A stretch of 64,000 nucleotides of DNA from Clostridium kluyveri (GTDB lineage: Bacteria; Bacillota; Clostridia; Clostridiales; Clostridiaceae), in the NCBI RefSeq assembly GCF_001902295.1, contig NZ_CP018335.1, positions 992,001-1,056,000 on the forward strand. The letters run 5' to 3'. The notes under the pieces were generated by a model. That model ran no database searches, had not been told where the DNA came from, and saw only the letters and a list, made by a program, of their open reading frames with translations. The position numbers and the translations under genes are program-made. Each line of letters begins with the position of its first letter. Positions within the stretch are counted from its first letter, which is position 1. Shown here one piece after another: positions 8,070 through 17,480 of this stretch.

Positions 8070-8109
8070 TATAATTTTAAAGTGTTCAAAAATTTAAGGA
8101 GGAACTGAG

Positions 8110-9135
8110 ATGATAGTAATTATGAGTCCAAACACACCAACAGAAGAAATAATCATATTAAAACAAAAGATTGAATCAGAAAATAATGTTTCTATAAATT
8201 TAATACAGGGAAAAGAATATTGTATATTAGGACTGATTGGAGACACTACAAAGGTTGATGCAAGTAAAATAAGGGCTAATGAATTTGTAGAAAATGTGGA
8301 AAAAGTTCAGCAACCCTACAAATTGGTTAACAGATTGTTTCATCCAGAAGATACTGTAATTAATGTAAAAGATACTTCTATAGGTGGAGAAAAACTGGCA
8401 GTTATAGCAGGCCCTTGCTCTGTGGAAAGTGAAGAACAAATAGTAGAAATTGCAAAAAATGTAAAGGACAGCGGTGCTAAATTTTTAAGAGGAGGTGCTT
8501 TTAAACCAAGGACGTCACCTTACAGCTTTCAGGGACTTGGAACTGAAGGATTGGAACTTTTAAAAGTTGCAAGGCAGGAAACAGGACTTCCCATAGTTAC
8601 AGAAATTATGTCTGAAGATATGATAGATAAGTTTGTAGAAGATGTGGATGTAATACAGGTAGGCGCAAGAAGCATGCAAAATTTTGAGCTTTTAAAACAA
8701 TTAGGAAAAACTAAAAAGCCAATTCTTTTAAAAAGAGGATTATCCTCTACTATTGAAGAACTTTTAATGTCTGCAGAATATATAATGTCTGAAGGAAATG
8801 AAAATGTAATACTTTGTGAGAGAGGAATAAGAACTTTTGAAACTTATACTAGAAACACCTTGGATTTAAGTGCCATTCCTGCTATAAAAAAATTAAGTCA
8901 CCTTCCTATAATAGTTGATCCAAGTCATGCTGCAGGGCTCTGGTGGATGGTAGAACCTCTTGCAAAAGCAGCTGTGGCAGTGGGAGCAGACGGGCTTATG
9001 ATAGAAGTTCATAATGATCCTGCCAATGCAAAATGTGATGGACAGCAATCCATAAAACCAAAAGTTTTCCAGAATCTTATGACAGATATAAATAAGATGG
9101 TAGATGTGAAAATGGATAAACTGCAGATATTATAA
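8110..9135 (+). CDS. aroF: 3-deoxy-7-phosphoheptulonate (DAHP) synthase
   Basis: A protein of 341 residues catalysing the first step of the shikimate pathway (PEP + erythrose 4-phosphate). Residues 1 to about 70 form the ferredoxin-like regulatory domain of the Thermotoga-type class I beta enzyme (ending QQPYKLVNRLFHPEDT), which in that group gives feedback inhibition by Tyr/Phe. The barrel carries AGPCSVES, GGAFKPRTSPYSFQG and IVDPSHAAG. First structural gene of the aro operon, behind the aromatic leader peptide and terminator. AAGGAGG precedes the ATG. Confidence 0.96.
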   Translation: MIVIMSPNTPTEEIIILKQKIESENNVSINLIQGKEYCILGLIGDTTKVDASKIRANEFVENVEKVQQPYKLVNRLFHPEDTVINVKDTSIGGEKLAVIAGPCSVESEEQIVEIAKNVKDSGAKFLRGGAFKPRTSPYSFQGLGTEGLELLKVARQETGLPIVTEIMSEDMIDKFVEDVDVIQVGARSMQNFELLKQLGKTKKPILLKRGLSSTIEELLMSAEYIMSEGNENVILCERGIRTFETYTRNTLDLSAIPAIKKLSHLPIIVDPSHAAGLWWMVEPLAKAAVAVGADGLMIEVHNDPANAKCDGQQSIKPKVFQNLMTDINKMVDVKMDKLQIL

Positions 9136-9170
9136 AACCATAGGAGTATATGCTGAAGGAGGAAATATAA

Positions 9171-10043
9171 GTGGAAGATTGTGACTTTAATATTAATATA
9201 GCTGTAATAGGTATGGGACTTATCGGAGGATCTTATGCCATGGCTCTTAGGGATTTGGATCCTAAATGTATTATTGGAATAGATAAAGATAAATATACTT
9301 TAAAAAGTGCTTTAGATGATGGGATTATAGATGGGGCTTATGAAAGTGGAGGAGATTTCTTAAAAGAAATAGATCTTATTATAGTGGCTCTCTATCCTAA
9401 AGATACAATTGAATTTATAAAAAGTAATTTACAGTATTTAAAAAAGGGTACCCTTATAACGGATACTTCCGGTATAAAACAAGATATAGTTGACAATATA
9501 AATTCATTCTTGCCTGAATATTTGGAATTTATTCCTGGACATCCTATGGCGGGAAAAGAATCTAGAGGCATAAAAGGGGCATCTAAAGATATTTTTAAAG
9601 GAGCCAATTATATAATAACTCCCGGGGGAAAGAATACTTCCCGGGGGCTTCAAAAAATAGATAAAATGGCAAGGGCTATAGGCTGTAGTAATGTAACCTA
9701 TATAAGTCCAAAGGAGCATGATAGAATAATTACTTTTACAAGTCAACTTCCCCATATTATAGCTGTATCTCTTATGAATTTACATGAAGAAGACTATAAA
9801 GGTAATATAGAATTATTTACTGGGGGAAGCTTTAAAGATGCTACCAGAGTAGCACAGATTAATTCTAAATTGTGGACTGAATTATTTATTATGAATTCAG
9901 ATAATCTCATAGAAGAAATAGAAAATTTTCAAAGCAGCATGGAGATATTGAAGAAAGCTATAATGAGTAAGGATATAAGTACTATGAGATGTATTTTTGA
10001 AAAGTCCATGTTAAAAAGAAAAGAATTAGTTAAAGGACAGTGA
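9171..10043 (+). CDS. tyrA: Prephenate dehydrogenase
   Basis: A protein of 290 residues. The N-terminal Rossmann fold has GMGLIGGSYA; the catalytic region has GHPMAGKESRG, and a helical C-terminal dimerisation domain follows. It oxidises prephenate to 4-hydroxyphenylpyruvate with NAD+ for tyrosine synthesis. No C-terminal ACT domain is present, so feedback control must act elsewhere. The start is a GTG at 9171 with AGGAGG upstream. The stop overlaps the aroB start (GTGA), indicating coupled translation. Confidence 0.94.
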   Translation: MEDCDFNINIAVIGMGLIGGSYAMALRDLDPKCIIGIDKDKYTLKSALDDGIIDGAYESGGDFLKEIDLIIVALYPKDTIEFIKSNLQYLKKGTLITDTSGIKQDIVDNINSFLPEYLEFIPGHPMAGKESRGIKGASKDIFKGANYIITPGGKNTSRGLQKIDKMARAIGCSNVTYISPKEHDRIITFTSQLPHIIAVSLMNLHEEDYKGNIELFTGGSFKDATRVAQINSKLWTELFIMNSDNLIEEIENFQSSMEILKKAIMSKDISTMRCIFEKSMLKRKELVKGQ

Positions 10044-11128
10044 TTTGTGTGAAGGCTATTGATATTAATGTTAAAGAAAAAAGTTATAAAATATCTATAA
10101 AAAAAGGTATATTGAGTTCTATAGGAGAAAGATTGAAAACTATTTACCAGAGTAGAAATATAGTGGTGATTACGGACACAAATGTGGAAAAAGTCTATAT
10201 GGAAACATTGAAAAATTCTCTTTTAGAAAGTGGATTTACAATGAAAATTATATCTATAGAACCAGGAGAAAAGAGTAAAAACTTAGCTACACTGGAAAGA
10301 GTATATGAAAAACTATGTGAATTTCAGATAAGGAGAAAAGATATAATAATTTCTCTAGGAGGTGGAGTAGTTGGAGATCTTTCGGGCTTTGCTGCTTCCA
10401 CTTATTTGAGGGGGATAAATTATATTCAAGTTCCTACTTCTCTTTTAGCCCAGGTAGATAGCAGTATAGGTGGAAAAGTAGCTGTAGATTTGCCCTGGGG
10501 TAAAAATTTGGTAGGAAGCTTTTATCATCCAGATGCCGTATTTATAGATCCAGATGTACTTCTATCTTTGAATGATAAATTTTTTAGTGATGGGATGGGA
10601 GAAGTTATAAAATACGGATTTATAAAGGATAAGAGTATTTTAAACCTGCTGGATTCTTGTAAAGATAAGGATGAAGTTTTACAATATATTGAGGATATAA
10701 TATATAAATGCTGCAGTATAAAAAAACATTTGGTAGAAAAGGATGAAAGAGACTTGGGAGAAAGGATGATGTTAAATTTTGGTCATACACTGGCACATGG
10801 GATAGAAAAATATTATAACTATGGTAAATATAGTCATGGAGAAGCTGTTGCTATAGGTATGGCATATATAACAAATATAACTGAAAGAATGGATATAACT
10901 AAGAAAGGAACTCATGACTATATGAAAGGTATATTGACAAAATATGGACTTCCAGTAAATATGCCGGATATGGATAAACAAGCTCTTGTTAACTCTATAG
11001 CTTTAGATAAAAAGTCTTCAGGAGATGAAATAAATATCATAGTTATAGAAGAGGCGGGGATATGTAAAATAATGAAGATAAAATTACAGGAAGTATATGG
11101 GTTCTTATTTCCAGAAGATATTATATAG
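10040..11128 (+). CDS. aroB: 3-dehydroquinate synthase
   Basis: A protein of 362 residues. The NAD-binding motif GGGVVGDLSGFAAS, the segment YLRGINYIQVPTSLLAQVDSS (split here as YLRGINYIQ and VPTSLLAQVDSS) and metal ligands in the FGHTLAHG and HGEAVAIGM motifs identify AroB. It converts DAHP to 3-dehydroquinate. A GTG start overlaps tyrA by four bases; a second GTG at 10049 is possible. The next enzyme, 3-dehydroquinate dehydratase, is not encoded in this operon. Confidence 0.95.
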   Translation: MICVKAIDINVKEKSYKISIKKGILSSIGERLKTIYQSRNIVVITDTNVEKVYMETLKNSLLESGFTMKIISIEPGEKSKNLATLERVYEKLCEFQIRRKDIIISLGGGVVGDLSGFAASTYLRGINYIQVPTSLLAQVDSSIGGKVAVDLPWGKNLVGSFYHPDAVFIDPDVLLSLNDKFFSDGMGEVIKYGFIKDKSILNLLDSCKDKDEVLQYIEDIIYKCCSIKKHLVEKDERDLGERMMLNFGHTLAHGIEKYYNYGKYSHGEAVAIGMAYITNITERMDITKKGTHDYMKGILTKYGLPVNMPDMDKQALVNSIALDKKSSGDEINIIVIEEAGICKIMKIKLQEVYGFLFPEDII

Positions 11129-11168
11129 GCTAATTTTTAGTTGAAAATAGGTAAAAAGGGGACAATCT

Positions 11169-12449
11169 ATGAAATATGTATCAATAAATCCGACTAAATT
11201 AGGGGGACAGGTAAAGATTCCTCCTTCAAAAAGTGTATGCCATAGGGCCTTAATATGTGCTTCTTTGAGCAGTGGTGTGAGTAATATAACTAATGTGGAT
11301 TTTTCAGAAGATATAGAGGCTACCTGTGAAGCTTTAAAGAGTTTAGGAGTAATTATAGAAAAAGGAAGCAATTCATTAGCTATAAAAGGGAATTCTAATT
11401 TGTATGTAAAAAAACCTAATGTACACTGCTTTCAATCTGGCTCTACGTTGAGATTTCTAATACCTTTGGCGGCAACTCTAGGTGAAGAAATAACTTTTAC
11501 AGGGGATGGAAAGTTAGTAGAAAGACCTTTAAATGTATACTATGATATATTTGAGAGCCAAAAAATTTATTATAAAACAGAGGGTGGAAAACTGCCTTTA
11601 ACCGTAAATGGAAAGTTAAAATCAGGAGATTATAAAGTCAGGGGAGATGTAAGTTCCCAATTCGTAACAGGGCTTCTCTTTGCACTTCCTCTTTTATCGG
11701 GAGATTCAAAAATAGAAATAACTACAGAACTGGAGTCTAAATCCTATGTGGATATTACTATTGACATGCTTGAAAAATTTGGGGTTTGCGTGGATGGAAG
11801 CAGTTATAGAGAATTTATAATTAAAGGTAATCAAACCTATAAAGAAGTAGATTGTAATATAGAAGGGGATTTTTCACAGGTGGCATTTTGGCTTGTTATG
11901 GGTGCCTTGGGGAAAGGAATTACCTGCATGGGACTTGATACGGATTCTATTCAAGGAGATAGAATTATAGTACATATACTAAAAGATATGGGAGTAGAAA
12001 TTGAGGAAAAGGAAAATTGTATAGAGGTTAAACCTTCTAAGACGACCGGTGTTGTTATTGATGTTTCCCAATGTCCAGATCTTGTACCTGTTCTTGCAGC
12101 ATTAGCTTCTGTAAGTCATGGAACTACTGAAATTATAAATGCAGCAAGACTTAGGATTAAAGAATCAGATAGACTAAAGGCAATAACTTCTGAATTGAAT
12201 AAAATTGGGGCAGAGGTAATAGAAAAAGAGGATTCACTTATAATATACGGAAAAGAAAAGCTTAAAGGAGGAAATGTTACCAGCTGGAAAGATCATAGGA
12301 TAGCCATGGCACTGGCAGCAGTATCATCAAAATGTACAGAACCTTTAGTAATAGAGGGAGCTGAATGTGTGAAAAAGTCCTATCCGGGTTTTTGGGAAGA
12401 CTTTAGAAGTTTAGGAGGGGAAATAGATGAGTGGAGTGTGGGGAAATAA
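11169..12449 (+). CDS. aroA: 3-phosphoshikimate 1-carboxyvinyltransferase (EPSP synthase)
   Basis: A protein of 426 residues. Substrate-binding motifs IPPSKSVCHRALI near the N terminus, SGSTLRFL, RLRIKESDRL and DHRIAMALA near the C terminus define the family. It transfers enolpyruvate from PEP to shikimate 3-phosphate. The start ATG has an AAGGGG site upstream. It overlaps aroC by 23 bases in another frame, an unusually long overlap but common in clostridial aro operons. Confidence 0.95.
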   Translation: MKYVSINPTKLGGQVKIPPSKSVCHRALICASLSSGVSNITNVDFSEDIEATCEALKSLGVIIEKGSNSLAIKGNSNLYVKKPNVHCFQSGSTLRFLIPLAATLGEEITFTGDGKLVERPLNVYYDIFESQKIYYKTEGGKLPLTVNGKLKSGDYKVRGDVSSQFVTGLLFALPLLSGDSKIEITTELESKSYVDITIDMLEKFGVCVDGSSYREFIIKGNQTYKEVDCNIEGDFSQVAFWLVMGALGKGITCMGLDTDSIQGDRIIVHILKDMGVEIEEKENCIEVKPSKTTGVVIDVSQCPDLVPVLAALASVSHGTTEIINAARLRIKESDRLKAITSELNKIGAEVIEKEDSLIIYGKEKLKGGNVTSWKDHRIAMALAAVSSKCTEPLVIEGAECVKKSYPGFWEDFRSLGGEIDEWSVGK

Positions 12450-13509
12450 AATAAAGTTATCTATTTTTGGAGAATCACATGGAAAAGCTATAGGAATAGT
12501 TATGGATGGACTAAAACCGGGAATTGAAATTGATATAGAGTATATAAAAAATGAAATGAAGAGAAGAGCTCCAGGAAATAGTCCTCTTTCTACCCCTAGA
12601 AAAGAAACGGATAAATTTGATATCTTAAGTGGCTATTTTAATGGAAGAACTACAGGTACACCACTTTCAGCAATTATATTAAATAATAATACCCGCTCTC
12701 GTGACTATGAAAAAACTGCAAGCCTTTTAAGGCCTGGCCATGCAGATTTTACTGGTAATGTAAGGTATAGAGGGTTTAATGACTATAGAGGGGGAGGACA
12801 TTTTTCAGGAAGAATAACGGCACCTTTGGTTTTTGCAGGTGCCATATGTAAAAAAATACTGGAGGATAAGGGAATATTAATAGGGAGTCATATAAAAAGC
12901 ATAGGTGCAATTGAAGACGGAAGCTGTTTTGATCCTGTTTCTATAAGCAAAGAAGATATTTTAAAGCTTTCAAAAAGTAAATTTCCTGTACTGGATGAAG
13001 TAAAAGGGAAAGATATGGAAGAGAGTATTTTAAAAGTAAAAGAAGAAGGAGACTCTGTAGGAGGAGTCATAGAAACTGTAGTAGTAAATTTACCCCCAGG
13101 TATAGGAGAGCCCTTTTTCGATTCTGTAGAGAGCAGTATTTCACATTTGTTATTTTCTATTCCAGCAGTTAAGGGGGTAGAATTTGGGGAGGGTTTTAAT
13201 ATAGCTTCAATGAAAGGTTCTGAGGCCAATGATGAATATTATATTTCAGAAGAGAGTATAACGAAAACTCACACCAATAATAATGGAGGAGTTTTAGGGG
13301 GAATTACAAATGGAATGCCTGTTATATTTAGAACAGCTATAAAACCCACTCCTTCTATAGCAAAAACCCAAAGAACTGTAGATATAAAGAAGAAACAAAA
13401 TACATTTCTAAAAATAGAAGGAAGGCATGATCCATGTATTGTACCTAGGGCTGTGCCTGTGGTAGAAGCTGTGGCGGCTATAGGAATACTAAATTTAATG
13501 GAATATTGA
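12427..13509 (+). CDS. aroC: Chorismate synthase
   Basis: A protein of 360 residues. GESHGKAIG near the start, RPGHADFTG, the RGGGHFSGRIT segment and the C-terminal RHDPCIVPRAVPVVE are all diagnostic of AroC, which makes chorismate from EPSP with reduced FMN. The ATG lies inside the 3' end of aroA with GGAGGGG just upstream, so the two are translationally coupled. Confidence 0.95.
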   Translation: MSGVWGNKIKLSIFGESHGKAIGIVMDGLKPGIEIDIEYIKNEMKRRAPGNSPLSTPRKETDKFDILSGYFNGRTTGTPLSAIILNNNTRSRDYEKTASLLRPGHADFTGNVRYRGFNDYRGGGHFSGRITAPLVFAGAICKKILEDKGILIGSHIKSIGAIEDGSCFDPVSISKEDILKLSKSKFPVLDEVKGKDMEESILKVKEEGDSVGGVIETVVVNLPPGIGEPFFDSVESSISHLLFSIPAVKGVEFGEGFNIASMKGSEANDEYYISEESITKTHTNNNGGVLGGITNGMPVIFRTAIKPTPSIAKTQRTVDIKKKQNTFLKIEGRHDPCIVPRAVPVVEAVAAIGILNLMEY

Positions 13510-13537
13510 GTTTTACATTATTTATGGAGGTAGTATT

Positions 13538-14677
13538 TTGGATAACTTAGATTATTTAAGAGATAAGATAGATAAGATTGATGGAGAAATGATTAAGCTC
13601 TTTCAGGAAAGAATGGATGTGGTATATAAAGTAGCAGAATATAAAAAGGAAAAGGGTATGGACATACTTGATAAAAGTCGTGAAGAAAATGTTATAAAGA
13701 CTCAATTAAAAAGACTTGAAAATAAATCTATAGAAAAAGAAGCAGGAGTTTTCTTAAAAGAAATTATGAAAATAAGTAGAAATTTCCAAAAGAAAAGTTT
13801 CCAAAGTTCATATTATAATAATGAATGTTTAAGTGTAAAAAAATATGATAAATCATGCAGAGTAGGATTTCAAGGTGTACTGGCTTCCTTTAGTTATGAG
13901 GCCTTAATTGATTATTTTGGGCATGAAGTTGAAGCCGTAAATTTTGAGACATTTAAAGATGTGTTTCAAGGGTTGAAGGATGGAAAGATAAATTATGGTG
14001 TACTGCCTATTGAAAATTCTTCTACGGGAGGAATTCTGGAAGTATATGACTTGCTTCGGGATTATGGATTTTATATAGTAGGAGAAAAATGTATTAAAGT
14101 TAATCATAATTTATTAGGAGTAAAAGGTGCTTCTCTTAATGATGTAAAAGAAGTTTATTCCCACAGTCAAGCCTTTATGCAAAGTAGTAAATTTTTAGAT
14201 AAGCATGAAAATTGGTGTCTCATACCTTATTTTAATACAGCTAGAAGTGCTAAATATATAAGTGAAGAAAATGATAAAAGCAGGGCATCCATAGCCAGTA
14301 AAAAAGCAGCTGAACTCTATGGTTTAGAAATATTAAGTGAAAATATAAATTATAATACTAACAATTATACCAGATTTATAATAATAAGTAGAAATGAAGA
14401 ATGTAATAAAGATAATGATAAAATCAGTATATTAATTACTCTGCCACATGAACCCGGAAGTCTGTATAAAGTGCTTAAGTATTTTAATAAGAATAACCTG
14501 AATATGACTAAAATTGAGTCTAGACCAATGGTAGATAGATCCTGGGAATATTTTTTCTATATTGATTTTTATGGCAGTATTTTAGAGGAAAATACTAAAG
14601 AAGCCTTAAAAGGAATAGAAAGTGAAAGTGTTTATTTTAAATTATTAGGTAAATATAAAGGGGACTGTATAATCTAA
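13538..14677 (+). CDS. pheA: Bifunctional chorismate mutase/prephenate dehydratase
   Basis: A protein of 379 residues. Residues 1 to about 90 are an AroQ-type chorismate mutase (LRDKIDKIDGEMIKLFQERM; DKSREENV). Residues about 105-285 are prephenate dehydratase, with GVLPIENSSTGGI and NYTRFIIISR, and the C terminus is an ACT domain with the KIESRPMVDR motif that binds phenylalanine for feedback inhibition. It makes phenylpyruvate. Translation starts at TTG 13538 after GGAGG. Length and domain order are normal for P-proteins. Confidence 0.95.
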   Translation: MDNLDYLRDKIDKIDGEMIKLFQERMDVVYKVAEYKKEKGMDILDKSREENVIKTQLKRLENKSIEKEAGVFLKEIMKISRNFQKKSFQSSYYNNECLSVKKYDKSCRVGFQGVLASFSYEALIDYFGHEVEAVNFETFKDVFQGLKDGKINYGVLPIENSSTGGILEVYDLLRDYGFYIVGEKCIKVNHNLLGVKGASLNDVKEVYSHSQAFMQSSKFLDKHENWCLIPYFNTARSAKYISEENDKSRASIASKKAAELYGLEILSENINYNTNNYTRFIIISRNEECNKDNDKISILITLPHEPGSLYKVLKYFNKNNLNMTKIESRPMVDRSWEYFFYIDFYGSILEENTKEALKGIESESVYFKLLGKYKGDCII

Positions 14678-14708
14678 TATTGTATTTTAAATTAGGCGGT
14701 GTTTTAAT

Positions 14709-15518
14709 ATGGGTAATTTTTATGGACTTATAGGTGCCAAGCTAGGGCATAGTTTTTCCCCGGTAATACATGAAATGATCTTAAAAAAGATAAATTTACA
14801 GGGGAAATATAATCTGTTTGAAATAGAATCACAGAATTTAGGCGAAGCAATTGGGGCACTAAAGATTTTAGGGTGCAGGGGTGTAAATGTTACTATACCT
14901 TATAAAATTAAGATTATGAAGTATATGGATTATATATCTGAAGAAGCATTAAACATAGGATCAATAAATACTATACAATTTATAGACAATAAATTAAAAG
15001 CATACAATACAGATTATTATGGATTTGGAATGACTTTAAAAAGATATGAAATAGATGTGCTTAATAAAAGTGTAATAATACTTGGAACAGGAGGAGCTTC
15101 TAAGGCTGTGCTAAGGTATAGTATGGATAAGGGCGCAAAGTCTATTATATATGTGAGCAGAAAACCTGAGAATGTATCCAATGGGGAAGTAGATGTTATT
15201 TCTTATGAACAGCTGCATCATATAAAGAATGGAGATATTGTAATAAATTCTACTCCCTGTGGAATGTATCCTCAAACAGATACTTGCGCCGTGGATAGTG
15301 AAATCTTAAGTAAATTTAATACAGCTGTAGATTTAGTGTACAATCCACAGGAAACCATGTTTTTAAAAACAGGGGAGAAATTAGGCTTAAAGACAGCCAA
15401 TGGGTTATATATGTTGGTGGCTCAGGCGGTAGCCGCTCAACAGATTTGGCAGGATGGAGAGATATCCTTGAAAACTTTAGATGAAATATATTATAAATTA
15501 TTGAATATGCAGCAATAA
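14709..15518 (+). CDS. aroE: Shikimate dehydrogenase
   Basis: A protein of 269 residues. The N-terminal substrate domain has GHSFSPVIHEMIL, VNVTIPYK with the catalytic Lys and NTD (AYNTDYYGF); the NADP domain carries GTGGASKAV. It reduces 3-dehydroshikimate to shikimate with NADPH. It lies between pheA and aroK with short gaps, and ends QQ after a standard C terminus. Confidence 0.94.
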   Translation: MGNFYGLIGAKLGHSFSPVIHEMILKKINLQGKYNLFEIESQNLGEAIGALKILGCRGVNVTIPYKIKIMKYMDYISEEALNIGSINTIQFIDNKLKAYNTDYYGFGMTLKRYEIDVLNKSVIILGTGGASKAVLRYSMDKGAKSIIYVSRKPENVSNGEVDVISYEQLHHIKNGDIVINSTPCGMYPQTDTCAVDSEILSKFNTAVDLVYNPQETMFLKTGEKLGLKTANGLYMLVAQAVAAQQIWQDGEISLKTLDEIYYKLLNMQQ

Positions 15519-15595
15519 GTCAGAATATTGGAATAATTGACATATTTCTAAAAATGTAATAGATTCTATGGTTTTAAATTGAGGAGGAGTTTATT

Positions 15596-16105
15596 GTGAA
15601 GAAACAAGTTAAAAATATAGTTATTATAGGTATGCCAGGTTGTGGCAAAACTACAATTGGAAAGATGATATCATCTAAGTTAAACAGAAAGTTTGTAGAT
15701 TTAGATGATTATATAGTAGATAAGGCAGGATGTACTATTCCAGAAATTTTTCAAAAGGGAGAAGAACATTTTAGAAATATAGAATCAGAGGCGGTAGAGG
15801 AAGTTAGTATTGAGGGGTCTATGGTAGTATCTACGGGAGGAGGAGTAATAAAGAATCAGAAAAATATTGTAAATCTTAAGAAAAATGGCATTGTATTTTT
15901 CGTGGATAGACCTTTGGAAAATATAGTAAGCGATGTGGATATATCAACCAGACCTCTTTTAAAAAATGGCACCGGAGAAATAGAAAAACTTTTTAAAGAG
16001 AGATATGCAATATACAATAGTTCCTGTGACTTTTCAGTAGATAATATATATACTATTGAAAAAGTTGTAGATGACATAGTAGAAATCTATAAAAATTGCA
16101 TTTAA
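15596..16105 (+). CDS. aroK: Shikimate kinase
   Basis: A protein of 169 residues of the small P-loop kinase family: Walker A GMPGCGKTTIGK, substrate-binding DLDDYI and RNIESEA, the STGGGVI loop and a lid with RPLL. It phosphorylates shikimate using ATP. The GTG start at 15596 has GAGGAG upstream. It is the last gene of the aro operon and is followed by a terminator. Confidence 0.94.
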   Translation: MKKQVKNIVIIGMPGCGKTTIGKMISSKLNRKFVDLDDYIVDKAGCTIPEIFQKGEEHFRNIESEAVEEVSIEGSMVVSTGGGVIKNQKNIVNLKKNGIVFFVDRPLENIVSDVDISTRPLLKNGTGEIEKLFKERYAIYNSSCDFSVDNIYTIEKVVDDIVEIYKNCI

Positions 16106-16112
16106 GTGAGAT

Positions 16113-16152
16113 GAAAGCTAATGACAATAAATTTTGTTGTTGGCTTTTTATC
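16113..16152 (+). terminator. Terminator of the aro operon
   Basis: AAAGCTAATGACAA pairs with TTGTTGTTGGCTTT (including G-U pairs) and is followed by T residues. Confidence 0.65.
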
Positions 16153-16251
16153 ATAATTTTTATAAAAAGAGTAATATGATAATATATAATATTCTTATAG
16201 GAGAGATAAAATATTTGATCAATTAAGGGTTTAAACTGGGAGAGGATATTT

Positions 16252-16683
16252 ATGGAAAAGTTGAAAGCTATTTTAATTGAGATAGTAGTTATAATTGTCA
16301 TATTATTTATTATATCTATAGCGGCTCTTGTAGATCTTAGGTTAAAAGATTCTAATTCAACTTCAGAGGCAATAGGAGATATGTACCTTAGCCTTGAACA
16401 GGAAAAAAAAGAAATAAATTCTTTAGGGAATAATATTAAAAAGGAAGGTGAGGAACTGAGGAATTTGAAGGATGAAATGAATAGTATAAAGTCAGATAGA
16501 GGAGATGAATGGAATAACCTGGTGGTAGAATATAATAGCAAATTAAATGAATATAATAAAAAGACAACGGAATATAATGAGAAAGTAAAAAGTTATGATA
16601 AAAGATATGAGCAGTATGAGAAAATGAAACAAAAAAATGAAAATATAATAAAATGGTTTAAAACACTAATTGGAACGGATTGA
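16252..16683 (+). CDS. Small membrane-anchored coiled-coil protein
   Basis: A protein of 143 residues, not recognised as a named family. Residues 8-28 form one membrane segment (IVVIIVILFIISIAALV). The rest is highly charged and helical, rich in Glu, Lys and Asn, with heptad-like spacing and a Tyr-rich repeat (EYNSKLNEYNKKTTEYNEK), so a coiled coil on one side of the membrane is likely. It precedes an L,D-transpeptidase by 30 bases and may share its transcript, hinting at an envelope role. GGGAGAGG site upstream of the ATG. Confidence 0.7.
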   Translation: MEKLKAILIEIVVIIVILFIISIAALVDLRLKDSNSTSEAIGDMYLSLEQEKKEINSLGNNIKKEGEELRNLKDEMNSIKSDRGDEWNNLVVEYNSKLNEYNKKTTEYNEKVKSYDKRYEQYEKMKQKNENIIKWFKTLIGTD

Positions 16684-16713
16684 TAAAAATATGGATAAAA
16701 GTGAAGTGGTTTT

Positions 16714-17376
16714 ATGAAAAATAAAAACAGATTTTTTCCTCTTATATTTTTAATTTTTGGTATGATATTAATATTAACTATATCTTTGGTATCTGTAAAA
16801 AGATATATTAAACAAAGTAAAAATGAAAGTAGTGACAAGGATATTGTTTTAAAAGAAAAGGTAATAAAAAATGATGAAGAAGAATTGTTTTTTAAAAAAC
16901 CTGAAAAATTTCCGGGTACGACTTTTGTAAAAATATACAAGGAGAGAAGGATAATAGAACTTTATGGGGATAATAAGTTAATAGGTAGATTTAAGATGGC
17001 GCTTGGGAGAGTTCCCCAAGGTAAAAAACAAAGGGAAGGAGATAATAAGACTCCTGAAGGAAATTATTATATATGTTATATAAATTCCAAGACCAAGTAT
17101 AAGTATTTTTTAGGAATAAGTTATCCTAATATTCAAGATGCAAAGTGTGCTTTAGATGAAGGTGTCATAGATGAGAATACCTTTCAAAAAATTGAGAAAG
17201 CTATAGAAAATAAAGAACAGCCACCTTGGAATACTCCTCTTGGTGGAGCTATAGGTATACATGGAGGGGGTACAGACTATAATTGGACCTATGGATGTAT
17301 TGCCATATCAGATAATGATATGGATATATTAAAACAATATGTTCTTGTTAGAACTTCTGTGGAAATATATAAATAA
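16714..17376 (+). CDS. Membrane-anchored L,D-transpeptidase (YkuD domain)
   Basis: A protein of 220 residues. One N-terminal membrane anchor (residues 8-28), then a YkuD catalytic domain with His183 in IGIHGGG and the nucleophile Cys195 in WTYGCIAIS. These enzymes form 3-3 cross-links in peptidoglycan or attach proteins to it, working outside the membrane. The insertion between the strand with KMALGRVPQGKKQ and the catalytic motif is typical of clostridial versions. It is followed by a beta-propeller gene in the same direction. Confidence 0.88.
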   Translation: MKNKNRFFPLIFLIFGMILILTISLVSVKRYIKQSKNESSDKDIVLKEKVIKNDEEELFFKKPEKFPGTTFVKIYKERRIIELYGDNKLIGRFKMALGRVPQGKKQREGDNKTPEGNYYICYINSKTKYKYFLGISYPNIQDAKCALDEGVIDENTFQKIEKAIENKEQPPWNTPLGGAIGIHGGGTDYNWTYGCIAISDNDMDILKQYVLVRTSVEIYK

Positions 17377-17480
17377 TCTTTTCATTTGTAAAATTTTTTA
17401 TTTATCTATGAAAATAAGAATATATATGGCAAAAAAGGCACAAAATAAAATAAGAAGAATATTTAAAAAGGATGGTGCCT

